A stretch of DNA of 14,176 nt, from assembly GCA_036011785.1 (NCBI GenBank), contig DASCOB010000169.1, positions 1-14,176 on the forward strand. The letters are read 5' to 3'. The notes below the pieces were generated by a model. That model worked only from the letters and a program-made list of their open reading frames with translations. It was not told where the DNA came from and did no database searches. The DNA is from CAJWGI01 sp036011785. Lineage in GTDB: Bacteria > Chloroflexota > Anaerolineae > Anaerolineales > UBA11657. Position 1 is the first letter of the stretch; each line of letters opens with the position of its first letter. Below, piece by piece: positions 1 to 6,521 of this stretch. The position numbers and the translations under genes are program-made.

Positions 1-528
1 ATTGAAGAGAATGCCGGAGTTTGCGTGCATGTCGTAGCTTTCGCGGTAATTCACCGTAATCCAGTGGCCGTAAACCTTGGCCACGCCGTAAGGGCTGCGC
101 GGGTGGAAGGGCGTGCTCTCGCGCTGGGGCACCTCCACCACCTTACCGAACATCTCGCTACTGGAGGCCTGGTAGAAGCGGATTGCCTTATTTGTCATGC
201 GAATGGCATCCAGCATGCGCGTGACGCCGAGCGCGGTTGCCTCGCCCGTGAGCACCGGTTGTTGCCACGAGGTTGGTACAAACGACATGGCCGCCAGGTT
301 GTAAACCTCGGTCGGCTCGAATTCGCGCAAAACGCTGATGAGGGATACCTCGTCCAAAAGGTCACCTTGCACCAAAGTGATGCGATCCTGTATGTGCTGC
401 AACCGGTCGAGATTGATGACGCTGGTGCGGCGCACCATGCCGACAACATCGTAGCCCTCTTGCAGCAGCGTTTCGGTCAGATACGATCCGTCCTGTCCAG
501 TTATTCCAGTGATGAGCGCAGTTGGCAT
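1..528 (-). CDS. gmd: GDP-mannose 4,6-dehydratase, N-terminal 176 residues (cut by the window edge)
   Basis: Converts GDP-D-mannose to GDP-4-keto-6-deoxy-D-mannose with bound NADP, the first step toward GDP-linked deoxyhexoses such as GDP-D-rhamnose. The reading frame runs from an ATG at 528 to the left edge, and the C-terminal half lies outside. Visible hallmarks are the Rossmann motif GITGQDG at residues 8-14, the SSSEMFG segment around residues 122-128 holding the catalytic Ser/Thr and Glu region, and the Tyr-x3-Lys pair Y147/K151 in SPYGVAKVYGHW, which is very typical of Gmd. An in-frame stop just upstream fixes the ATG as the first usable start. It begins 25 nt after the stop of rmd, so the two are probably co-transcribed. 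No clear Shine-Dalgarno sequence precedes the start. The family call is near certain; only the sugar finally made is inferred from the neighbour. Confidence 0.95.
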   Translation of the reverse strand, partial: MPTALITGITGQDGSYLTETLLQEGYDVVGMVRRTSVINLDRLQHIQDRITLVQGDLLDEVSLISVLREFEPTEVYNLAAMSFVPTSWQQPVLTGEATALGVTRMLDAIRMTNKAIRFYQASSSEMFGKVVEVPQRESTPFHPRSPYGVAKVYGHWITVNYRESYDMHANSGILFN

Positions 529-553
529 TGTTTTCAGTGGCGGAGGTCTGACA

Positions 554-1522
554 TCACGCCTGCTCCCTGGTTCGAGTCTTCAATCTGTCCCTTTCGTAAT
601 CGAGCAAATCGGAAAGAGTCTGCTCGAATGGGATGTCCGGCTGCCAGCCTGTGCACGCGCGGAAGCGGGTGCAATCCGCCACAAGCGCCGGCGTGCCGGC
701 TGCACGCATCCGCTCAGGATCCACCTCCACAGTCACTTGTGCGTGCGAAAGTTCGAGCAGCATGTCCAGTAGCTGCTGCACGGAGCGAACATTGCCGCTG
801 GCGATATTGTACGCGCGCCCGGGTTCGCAATGCTCCAGCGCGAGCGCGTAGGCGCGCGTCATGTCGCGCACGTCGGTGAAATCGCGCCGACTCGAAAGGT
901 TGCCCACGAGCATCACCGGCGATTGCAGGCCGGCCTCAATGTGCGCAAGTTGGCGCGCGAATGCTGTGGCCACAAACTGGTCGCTCTGCCGGGGTCCGAT
1001 GTGGTTCAGTGGCCGCACGCGCACGATGTCTAGGCCATGGCTGAGGTGGTAGGCCTGTGCCAGCAAATCTGCGGCTGCCTTGCTTGCGCTGTAGGGGCTA
1101 TTCGGCCTGAAACGGTGTTCTTCTGTGACGGGCATATCCTCCGGGCGCACCTCCCCGTAAACCTCCATCGAGGTCACCACCATCACGCGGCAACTCAGCT
1201 TGAGTCGCCAGACCGCGTGGATCACGTTCAGTGCGGCGAGCACGTTGCCCTCGTAATTCCCCCAGGGCTCATCCCAGCTGGCGTGCACGGCTGGCTGCCC
1301 GGCCAGATGGTAAATCCGGTCCGGCTGAATTTCCGCCAAGTAATCAGTGGTAGCGGCTGCGTCAGTCAGGTCTAGGCGTCGGTGAGGCAGGAGGTACTCC
1401 GCAGAAAGTTTCGGCTCCGGCGAGAGGCCACAGCCCCACACGCGATGGTTGCTATCGCGCAGCAGCTGTTCGACTAGGTGGCTGCCCGCGAATCCTCCCG
1501 CCCCGGTGATTAATTCCCGCAA
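554..1522 (-). CDS. rmd: GDP-4-dehydro-6-deoxy-D-mannose reductase (GDP-D-rhamnose forming), SDR family
   Basis: A 322-residue extended short-chain dehydrogenase. By family it reduces the 4-keto group of GDP-4-keto-6-deoxy-D-mannose to give GDP-D-rhamnose. Visible features are the dinucleotide motif GAGGFAG (residues 7-13), the catalytic Ser near S118 in VTSMEVYG, and Y144-x3-K148 in YSASK. Rmd-like signatures follow: RPLNHIGPRQS (170-180), GNLSSRRDFTDVRD (207-220) and TGWQPDIPFEQTL near the C-terminus. The start codon is TTG at 1522. It is supported by a GGAG 7 nt upstream (1530-1533) and by a residue-perfect SDR N-terminus beginning there. The gene product of gmd just downstream supplies its substrate, so the pair forms a complete pathway from GDP-mannose. 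A related reductase such as a GDP-fucose synthase is less likely, because the RPLNHIGP and RRDFTDVRD blocks fit Rmd better. Confidence 0.88.
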   Translation of the reverse strand: MRELITGAGGFAGSHLVEQLLRDSNHRVWGCGLSPEPKLSAEYLLPHRRLDLTDAAATTDYLAEIQPDRIYHLAGQPAVHASWDEPWGNYEGNVLAALNVIHAVWRLKLSCRVMVVTSMEVYGEVRPEDMPVTEEHRFRPNSPYSASKAAADLLAQAYHLSHGLDIVRVRPLNHIGPRQSDQFVATAFARQLAHIEAGLQSPVMLVGNLSSRRDFTDVRDMTRAYALALEHCEPGRAYNIASGNVRSVQQLLDMLLELSHAQVTVEVDPERMRAAGTPALVADCTRFRACTGWQPDIPFEQTLSDLLDYERDRLKTRTREQA

Positions 1523-1529
1523 GTCTTAT

Positions 1530-1533
1530 CTCC
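1530..1533 (-). promoter_or_regulatory. Ribosome binding site deciding the TTG start of rmd
   Basis: On the minus strand the sequence reads GGAG, then 7 nt, then TTG. This spacing supports the rare TTG start codon at 1522, and no ATG or GTG lies near the Rossmann N-terminus. Confidence 0.6.
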
Positions 1534-1576
1534 AGATGACCTTTTTTACTTACGCAGCCTGTAGCCGCGCCGCCGG

Positions 1577-1582
1577 ATTATA
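1577..1582 (-). promoter_or_regulatory. -10 element of the rmd-gmd promoter
   Basis: A consensus TATAAT on the minus strand, 54 nt upstream of the rmd start. It would place the transcription start near 1570 and leave a leader of about 47 nt containing the GGAG ribosome site. No good -35 hexamer is visible at 16-18 nt, so the promoter may need an activator or be weak. Confidence 0.5.
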
Positions 1583-1607
1583 CCTTGAATCGGGGCAATA
1601 CACGGAA

Positions 1608-1636
1608 TTGACAGCGCGGGCGCGTCTCAGTATAAT
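1608..1636 (+). promoter_or_regulatory. Perfect consensus sigma-70-type promoter for the S1-domain gene
   Basis: TTGACA at 1608-1613, a 17-nt spacer, and TATAAT at 1631-1636: twelve of twelve consensus bases at the ideal spacing. The predicted transcription start is about 1643, roughly 100 nt ahead of the S1-domain gene. This should be a very strong housekeeping promoter unless it is held down by the leader that follows. Confidence 0.88.
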
Positions 1637-1647
1637 CTGGGTGCATA

Positions 1648-1722
1648 ATGGCATATGGGCGCTGGCGGCTGGATTGGCGCCCGTTTTCCGCAATGCACCC
1701 TGACATCTCTCCAACAGCGTGA
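1648..1722 (+). CDS. Short leader ORF (24 codons) upstream of the S1-domain gene
   Basis: An ATG lies about 5 nt after the predicted transcription start and opens a 24-codon frame ending in TGA at 1720-1722. It is in the same frame as the S1-domain gene, whose GTG follows 21 nt after this stop. The peptide begins MAYGRWRLDWRPF and is rich in Arg and Trp. It has no Shine-Dalgarno sequence but could be translated as a leaderless ORF. Its frame covers the hairpin described at 1655-1687, so ribosome movement here could affect folding. It matches no protein family I know. It may be a regulatory leader peptide or a chance ORF; nothing in the sequence alone proves translation. Confidence 0.35.
   Translation: MAYGRWRLDWRPFSAMHPDISPTA
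1655..1687 (+). terminator. Terminator-like or attenuator-like hairpin in the S1 gene leader
   Basis: GGGCGC (1657-1662) and GCGCCC (1677-1682) are perfect inverted repeats around a 14-nt loop. One G-U and one A-T pair can extend the stem to 1655/1684. A run of four T (1684-1687) follows directly. The stem is short and the T-run modest, so this is at best a weak intrinsic terminator or attenuator. Its place between a perfect promoter and the gene is what makes it notable. Confidence 0.35.
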
Positions 1723-1743
1723 ATCCTAAAGACCACCCGCATT

Positions 1744-2454
1744 GTGACTGAAGAAACATCCGCTGTAACCGCCCAACCGGAAAATCTCGCAGACCTGCGC
1801 CCAAAAATGCGGCTGCAGGGTACCGTCAGCAGCGTGGAGTTGTTCGGTATTCTCGTTGACATCGGTGTTGGCCTGTCTGGATTAGTGCACATCTCCGAAT
1901 TAGGCGAGACTAAGGGTGGACAGGGGAATGACGCGTTCCAGATTGAACAGGCAGTCACGGTGTGGGTAAAGCAGGTGGAGAAGAAAGCCAATCGCGTGAC
2001 GCTCACGTTGCAGGAGCCGCTTGCGGTGGAGTGGCACGAGCTGAAGCCCGGCCAGATTCATTCGGGTAAAGTAGTGCGACTGGAGAAGTTTGGCGTCTTT
2101 GTTGACATTGGCGCGGAACGCCCCGGACTGGTGCATGTGCGCGAGATCACGACCGGCCGGGTGGCGCACCCGGATGAGGTGGTGACGTTGGGTGAGGAAG
2201 TGGAAACACAGGTGATTGGGGTCAATCGTAAGAAACGACAGATCGACTTAAGCATGCGGGCGCTGGAGCAGCAAGTCTTGGATGAGGTTGAGGACGAAGC
2301 ACCGCCCGCTACGGCGATGGAGCTAGCACTGCGCGCTGCCATGGAAGGTCAGCCCCAACCGGAGCGCTCAACGCGAACAAAGCGGAAGAAAAAAGGGAGC
2401 AATGCGCGAGAGAAGTTGTTGCAGCGCACCCTTGAAAACCGTCACGACGAGTGA
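1744..2454 (+). CDS. RNA-binding protein with two S1 domains
   Basis: A 236-residue cytoplasmic protein made of two S1 (OB-fold) RNA-binding repeats: residues about 20-88, with the typical LFGILVDIGVGLSGLVHISEL strand pattern split over G-V-D-I-G and LVHIS, and about 99-173, containing FGVFVDIG and GLVHVREI. A linker follows, rich in Glu and then in Lys/Arg, ending in a basic tail (about 208-236) that could add RNA contacts. Such proteins are relatives of ribosomal protein S1 and Tex-type RNA binders; the exact role is unknown. The GTG at 1744 is the best start, since an in-frame TGA lies 21 nt upstream, but no Shine-Dalgarno sequence is visible. Reinitiation after the leader ORF is possible. 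The leader carries a perfect promoter and a hairpin, which would suit autoregulation as known for S1 proteins. The gene ends 26 nt from the oppositely oriented VKOR gene. Confidence 0.85.
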   Translation: MTEETSAVTAQPENLADLRPKMRLQGTVSSVELFGILVDIGVGLSGLVHISELGETKGGQGNDAFQIEQAVTVWVKQVEKKANRVTLTLQEPLAVEWHELKPGQIHSGKVVRLEKFGVFVDIGAERPGLVHVREITTGRVAHPDEVVTLGEEVETQVIGVNRKKRQIDLSMRALEQQVLDEVEDEAPPATAMELALRAAMEGQPQPERSTRTKRKKKGSNAREKLLQRTLENRHDE

Positions 2455-2480
2455 CTGCTGCCTGGTCCGTGGAGGCGGGG

Positions 2481-2912
2481 TCAATCCCGTAGCGGGGACT
2501 CATGCAAAAGGCCAATCACCGACAGCAGGAATATCGCGCCAACGAGCACCGCCGAGACGATGCAATACGGGCAAATCTCCTGCAGAATTTCAATCTCCAC
2601 GTAGGTTAGCCAGCCTGAGAAGACCAGTCCTAGCAGCGTCAGCCCAAACACTGCTAGCTGTGCCCACTCGGTCAAGGCCGGCCGGTGGGCCTCTAGCCAG
2701 ATCAGAACACCGATGAGCAGGTACATCGTCGCTCCAAGCGCGGCTACCGGCATCCCGGCGATTTCCGAATAGGCGCTGGCGTTGACCGCCTCGCAATCTC
2801 CGACGCCAGCGCAAGCCGCCTTTCCGCCGGCAATCTTAATCCAGGTGAGATAGAGCGCATCGATGCTGCCTAGTGCGGCGAGCAGGCCGATGGCGCGCTG
2901 ACGGCGGTTCAT
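2481..2912 (-). CDS. Vitamin K epoxide reductase (VKOR) family membrane protein, single-domain
   Basis: A 143-residue integral membrane protein with about four hydrophobic helices (roughly 5-27, 54-73, 84-105 and 112-136). By family it oxidises a periplasmic or extracytoplasmic DsbA-like thioredoxin and passes the electrons to quinone, so it drives disulfide bond formation. The four family cysteines are present: a loop pair C34 and C40, and the active-site C114-P-Y-C117. The conserved Ser (S49) follows the loop cysteines in the usual SAYSEIAGMPVAALG-like context. Some bacterial VKORs carry a C-terminal thioredoxin fusion; this one does not, so its partner must be encoded elsewhere. It is the last gene of the minus-strand run after folC, 45 nt downstream of that stop. 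A consensus -10 at the end of folC could give it a promoter of its own. Confidence 0.93.
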   Translation of the reverse strand: MNRRQRAIGLLAALGSIDALYLTWIKIAGGKAACAGVGDCEAVNASAYSEIAGMPVAALGATMYLLIGVLIWLEAHRPALTEWAQLAVFGLTLLGLVFSGWLTYVEIEILQEICPYCIVSAVLVGAIFLLSVIGLLHESPLRD

Positions 2913-2956
2913 GTCTTTTCGGCCGTGTGGGATCTACTCATGGTAGCTGCGCGGCA

Positions 2957-2962
2957 ATTATA
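2957..2962 (-). promoter_or_regulatory. Possible internal -10 element ahead of the VKOR gene
   Basis: TATAAT on the minus strand overlaps the folC stop codon and lies 45 nt before the VKOR ATG, predicting a start near 2950. No convincing -35 is seen, so this may be chance. If real, it lets the VKOR gene be expressed apart from the folate genes. Confidence 0.3.
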
Positions 2963-4295
2963 GCGGCACGGCTGCCGAAAGGGCCGCATCTTCGAGAACG
3001 GCGGCGCGGGCCGCGCCCGCCAGAGCCACGCTGCCGGTCACGACAACAATACCCGCAGGAGTGGCTGCGTGCTTTGCCTGTGCGAGCACGCCGAAGAGGT
3101 CCTCAGCAGCGGTGGCGGCGCAATTGTGCGCAGCCGCAGCCGGCAGTAGCTCGCTGGGCAGCATGGCGCGCGGCGCGCCGATGGAGGTCATGATGGCCGC
3201 GCTGCAACTGGGCAGCAGTTCCGCAAACATCCCAGGCACATCTTTATCGCGCATGGCGCCGAAGACCAGCACCCATGGAAGGCCAGGGAAATAGCCCTGC
3301 AGTGTTTCCACAAGCCGTCTGGCCGAGGCGCGGTTGTGAGCGCAATCTAGCATCAAGGACGGTTTGCCCGGGAAGAACTCGCAGCGCGCCGGCCACTTTA
3401 CGGTCTGAAGGCCGTGGGCGATCGAGCGATGAGGAACGCTCCATCCCTGTTCACGCAGCTGCTGCACCAACGCCACCGCGAGAGCGGCATTCTCAACCTG
3501 ATGCGCGCCGAGGAGCGGCAGCTGATAGAAGTGTTCATCCTGCGGGCGGGCTGCAGGCATGAGGGCGAAGCGCTGGCCGGTGGAGTCGTGCATTTTGCGT
3601 TTCCATATCCATTCTGCACGCACGTCTATCAGCGGCGCGCCAACTGCGCTCGCTCGCTCGCGCAGTACGGACATTGCCGCGGGCGGCTGCGGCGCGACGA
3701 CAAGCGGCACTCCGCTTTTTATAATGCCGGCCTTTTCGGTGGCGATTGATTCGATCGTGTCTCCCAACAATCCAGTGTGATCGTGGCTGATCGGGGTGAT
3801 GGCGCACACCGCCGGGGTGACCACATTGGTTGCGTCGAGGCGGCCGCCGAGGCCGACTTCCAGCACGGCGAGCTCAGCTTTCTGACGGGCGAAACATTCG
3901 AGCGCGAGCGCTGCGCTGATTTCGAAGAAGGTGATGTCGGGAGTGGCCGCGATTTTGGGACGCAGCTCGGTGAGCAGCGCCGCAAGTGAATCGCGTGTAA
4001 TCGGCTCGGGGCCGACCTGAATGCGTTCGCGGAAATCCTGCAGGTGTGGGGAGGTAAATAGACCGGTCTTGAAGCCGGCCGCGCGCAGCACCGATGCGAC
4101 CATGGCGGCCACAGAACCTTTGCCTTTTGTGCCGGCGATATGTACGCTGGAGTAACTCTCGTGGGGATTGCCGAGACGCTCGAGCAGCGCGCGGACACGC
4201 TCAAGGTTGAAGCGTTCGGGCGCGTATACGTCGGCAGATTTTGCCTCGAAATCGACAAAACTGTATAGGTATTCAAGCGCGGATTGATAGTCCAT
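2958..4295 (-). CDS. folC: Folylpolyglutamate synthase / dihydrofolate synthase
   Basis: A 445-residue Mur-ligase-family enzyme that adds glutamate to dihydropteroate and/or folates with ATP, in the cytoplasm. Key parts in order: the P-loop GTKGKGS (55-61), TSPHL (81-85) with the usual surrounding block, the FEISAALAL segment (124-132), EVGLGGRLDATN (146-157) for Mg-ATP binding, and SHDHTGLLGDTIESIATEKAGI (170-191, described here as blocks SHDHT and EKAGI). WPARCE follows at 301-306, DCAHN at 317-321 and VTGS at 419-422 in the C-terminal glutamate ligase domain. The Gly usual before AHN is Cys here, a mild variation. Length and motif order are those of a complete enzyme. The ATG lies 6 nt after the folK stop with no clear Shine-Dalgarno sequence, which suggests translational coupling within an operon. 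Confidence 0.96.
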   Translation of the reverse strand: MDYQSALEYLYSFVDFEAKSADVYAPERFNLERVRALLERLGNPHESYSSVHIAGTKGKGSVAAMVASVLRAAGFKTGLFTSPHLQDFRERIQVGPEPITRDSLAALLTELRPKIAATPDITFFEISAALALECFARQKAELAVLEVGLGGRLDATNVVTPAVCAITPISHDHTGLLGDTIESIATEKAGIIKSGVPLVVAPQPPAAMSVLRERASAVGAPLIDVRAEWIWKRKMHDSTGQRFALMPAARPQDEHFYQLPLLGAHQVENAALAVALVQQLREQGWSVPHRSIAHGLQTVKWPARCEFFPGKPSLMLDCAHNRASARRLVETLQGYFPGLPWVLVFGAMRDKDVPGMFAELLPSCSAAIMTSIGAPRAMLPSELLPAAAAHNCAATAAEDLFGVLAQAKHAATPAGIVVVTGSVALAGAARAAVLEDAALSAAVPL

Positions 4296-4301
4296 TGACG
4301 C

Positions 4302-4799
4302 CTATGGCGCGACGGTGGTTTCAGCGTACGGGTGGATTTTCTGCTTTTCCGGAAGGGCGCGCAGCAGTTGCAGCGCGGTTTTTCCGCTGCGCGGATGGCT
4401 CCAGCGCGGCGCAACTTCGGCCAGCGGCCGCAGCACAAATGCGCGCTCGTGCACCCTCGGGTGTGGGATGATGAGGCCGAGGCGCTGCAGCTGGCGTCTA
4501 TCGTAATCGATGATGTCGATATCAATCACGCGGGGCCCAAACCGAACTGAGGCTGCCCGACCTAAGTCATGTTCGGCTTTTTTGATGAACGCGAGAAGCT
4601 CTTCTGGCGAAATGTCGACATCGCCGCGCAGCACCATATTGAGAAATGCGGGCTGTTCGGTAACGTAAAGCGGTTCGGTCTCGTAGATTGCTGAGCTCGC
4701 GCCGATGGTCACCCGCGTGGCCAGCTTCTGCCGGGCAGCGCGCAAGTGATTTATTCGCTGGCCTAGGTTCGAGCCAAGCGCCAGCAACACGGTGGGCAC
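4302..4799 (-). CDS. folK: 2-amino-4-hydroxy-6-hydroxymethyldihydropteridine pyrophosphokinase (HPPK)
   Basis: A 165-residue enzyme that transfers pyrophosphate from ATP to 6-hydroxymethyl-7,8-dihydropterin, the step before dihydropteroate synthase in folate synthesis. It shows the N-terminal ALGSNLG (7-13), the substrate-side ETEPLYVTEQPAFLN block (40-54), the RFGPRVIDIDI motif with the metal-binding aspartates D93 and D95, and IPHPRVHERAFVLRPLAEV (111-129), which closes the family signature. Length is normal. The start is GTG at 4799, 6 nt after the stop of the upstream fusion gene, and the ALGSN motif at residue 7 fits that start. The gene is 6 nt ahead of folC. Tight spacing on both sides makes a single transcript very likely. 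Confidence 0.96.
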   Translation of the reverse strand: MPTVLLALGSNLGQRINHLRAARQKLATRVTIGASSAIYETEPLYVTEQPAFLNMVLRGDVDISPEELLAFIKKAEHDLGRAASVRFGPRVIDIDIIDYDRRQLQRLGLIIPHPRVHERAFVLRPLAEVAPRWSHPRSGKTALQLLRALPEKQKIHPYAETTVAP

Positions 4800-4805
4800 A
4801 GGGCG

Positions 4806-6491
4806 TTATTCGTCCAGCAGAATGACCGGTTCCTGATAGTAACGCACGTTGCGATGGGTCAACTTATCCGCCAGTATTTTGTTCAGCCACGCGTTTTTCC
4901 GCGCCAGCGATTCATTCGAGCGCAGGCGGTCGAGACTGACATTGAGATGGAGCACGCGCCCGGGTATCAGGAAGCGGGTGATGCCGGCCGGGAGCACGGT
5001 CTCAGTGACGGCCGCATCGAGCACGTCCCGGAGCGCGAACTGGGGAAAGATTATCAACGCGCACAGGTCCGGAGCCTCGGTTCGCAGCATTGCCAGGTCG
5101 GTGTTGAGGGTGCGTGTAATGCTGCCCAGCTCGGTGTACGCGCCCACGATTTGTTTCAGTGGGGCCAAGGTGTCTGCAGTTTCTGTAGTGGCACGCGCGA
5201 GGAAGCTGTTCCCATCGCGAGTGATGAGGCTGCAAAGCGCTGTGCCGCTATCTAATTCCTGTTGCAGTCGGTCGTGCGGGGCTTCTTCCAGCACCACGCT
5301 CGAAAGCTCGCGCAGGCGTTCCAGTAGAGCATCTGGTTTTGGGCCGCACACAGCGTGGTACCAGGTGTGAAGAATTAGGTCTTCGGATTCGTGTGGCACC
5401 AGTTGTACCACAATATGCGGGTAACCGAGGCGTTTGAAAGCGCTGATGCGCGTGGCGCCGTCCAGCACTACATACTTTCCCTCCCACTCGGTCACCACAG
5501 GTGGATTGACAAGGTCCGTGTCGTGCGCCAGCCTATCGGCCAGGTCGGTGACGCGTTCCGGGTCGTAATGTTCATGCGGGAGAATCTGTTTCACGGGCAC
5601 CACGCGAAGCGCCAGCGGGTTTCCGCGCCGGTGGCTGCGCAGCAGTTCATACAGACGCTCGACTAGATTAAGAGCGACGTCGCGGCGCACCTCGGAGCGG
5701 CTAGCGCCCGCGTGTGGCACTGTCTGCAGGCGGTCGTGCGTCACCGGCAAAGCGCCATCCGGTTCCACACGGATCACAGCCCCGGCCAGCTGCTCGCGGG
5801 CCAGCGCGTTCTGCACGGCGTCCAAATCTAGGGCATGGTGGTTACCGACGTTGATGAGCACCGCGCTTTCCCGGCAGAGCGCCAGTTCATCTGCGCCGAG
5901 TATCCCTTTCGTCTCCGGGGATTCTGGTAGATGAACACTGATGAAATCGGCTTCTGTCAGCAGGTCGGGCAGGTCGCGCAGCTCCACGCCAACGGTTAGC
6001 GCAAGTTCTGGAGTCAATCTTGGCTGGTGTACCAGCACGTGCATATCGAAGGCACGGGCGCGCAGCGCCACCTGGTGCCCGACCCCGCCGAAACCAATGA
6101 TGCCAAGCGTGCGCCCGGACAGCCCCACCGGCCCGTGGCTATGCGCCTGCGTTAGCAGCGCGCCCATAGTTTGCTCCGCGGAAGCCAGAGTCTGCGGATC
6201 GGGGACGTTGATGACCTCGACGCCCACAGCGCGCGCAGCGCTGACGCTGACGTTATCGAGCGCTGGCCCGGCTACCCCAATAACCTGCAGGCGGTAGCCA
6301 TATTCAATGGTGCGGCCGGGCACGTATGTCTCGCTATCCACGATGAGCGCATCGTACTCGCCGATACAAGTCTCAAGTTCCTCCACGGCGAGATTTGAGC
6401 GAAGATCAACGTCAGCGTGCTCGCGCAGCTGCGTGACGGCAGCGTCATCAAAGTGGGATGCGATGAGAATGCGTGGTTTGGTGGCGCTCAT
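4806..6491 (-). CDS. Fusion of a SerA-like dehydrogenase pseudoenzyme domain with a ParB/Srx-fold SbnI/SerK-like domain
   Basis: A 561-residue two-part protein. Residues about 6-290 follow the D-2-hydroxyacid dehydrogenase (SerA-type) fold. The GxGxxG motif is intact (G133, G135, G138) and the active-site His is kept (H260 in PHAGAS). The catalytic Arg position of the usual NTARGG is Asn (N217), the Asp/Glu region after GA is R241-V-E-P-D-G246, the ribose-binding acid is Q156, and the loop before the Rossmann motif is shortened. No ACT domain is present. Residues about 295-365 are ParB/sulfiredoxin-like, with PHE (305-307) and DGATR (344-348), which fits the superfamily GxxR motif. Residues 366-561 are a C-terminal region comparable in extent to SbnI/SerK proteins, some of which phosphorylate free serine. 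The first half is probably a ligand- or NAD-sensing pseudoenzyme, and the second a nucleotide-binding or kinase module. The gene heads the folK-folC-VKOR run. DNA binding cannot be excluded, as some members regulate transcription. Confidence 0.75.
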   Translation of the reverse strand: MSATKPRILIASHFDDAAVTQLREHADVDLRSNLAVEELETCIGEYDALIVDSETYVPGRTIEYGYRLQVIGVAGPALDNVSVSAARAVGVEVINVPDPQTLASAEQTMGALLTQAHSHGPVGLSGRTLGIIGFGGVGHQVALRARAFDMHVLVHQPRLTPELALTVGVELRDLPDLLTEADFISVHLPESPETKGILGADELALCRESAVLINVGNHHALDLDAVQNALAREQLAGAVIRVEPDGALPVTHDRLQTVPHAGASRSEVRRDVALNLVERLYELLRSHRRGNPLALRVVPVKQILPHEHYDPERVTDLADRLAHDTDLVNPPVVTEWEGKYVVLDGATRISAFKRLGYPHIVVQLVPHESEDLILHTWYHAVCGPKPDALLERLRELSSVVLEEAPHDRLQQELDSGTALCSLITRDGNSFLARATTETADTLAPLKQIVGAYTELGSITRTLNTDLAMLRTEAPDLCALIIFPQFALRDVLDAAVTETVLPAGITRFLIPGRVLHLNVSLDRLRSNESLARKNAWLNKILADKLTHRNVRYYQEPVILLDE

Positions 6492-6521
6492 GTGGTTTCA
6501 GTCTGTCTCTGGCTTGCCCTT

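Noticed and set aside
25..879. 284-codon plus-strand open frame across gmd and rmd
   Set aside because: It is antisense to two well-recognised SDR genes and has no motif of its own; long antisense frames are expected at this GC content.
1648..1743. N-terminal extension of the S1-domain protein by TGA readthrough at 1720
   Set aside because: The upstream ORF is in frame, but the S1 fold starts well inside the annotated protein and needs no extension; no readthrough signal was seen. It is kept only as a separate leader ORF.
2487..2497. CCCG-TAG-CGGG hairpin near the convergent ends of the S1-domain and VKOR genes
   Set aside because: Only a 4-bp stem, inside the VKOR coding region, with no T-run on either strand; too weak to call a terminator.
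3719..4525. 268-codon minus-strand open frame overlapping folC and folK
   Set aside because: It is an out-of-frame shadow of folC and folK, with low-complexity Ser/Arg-rich translation and no family motif.
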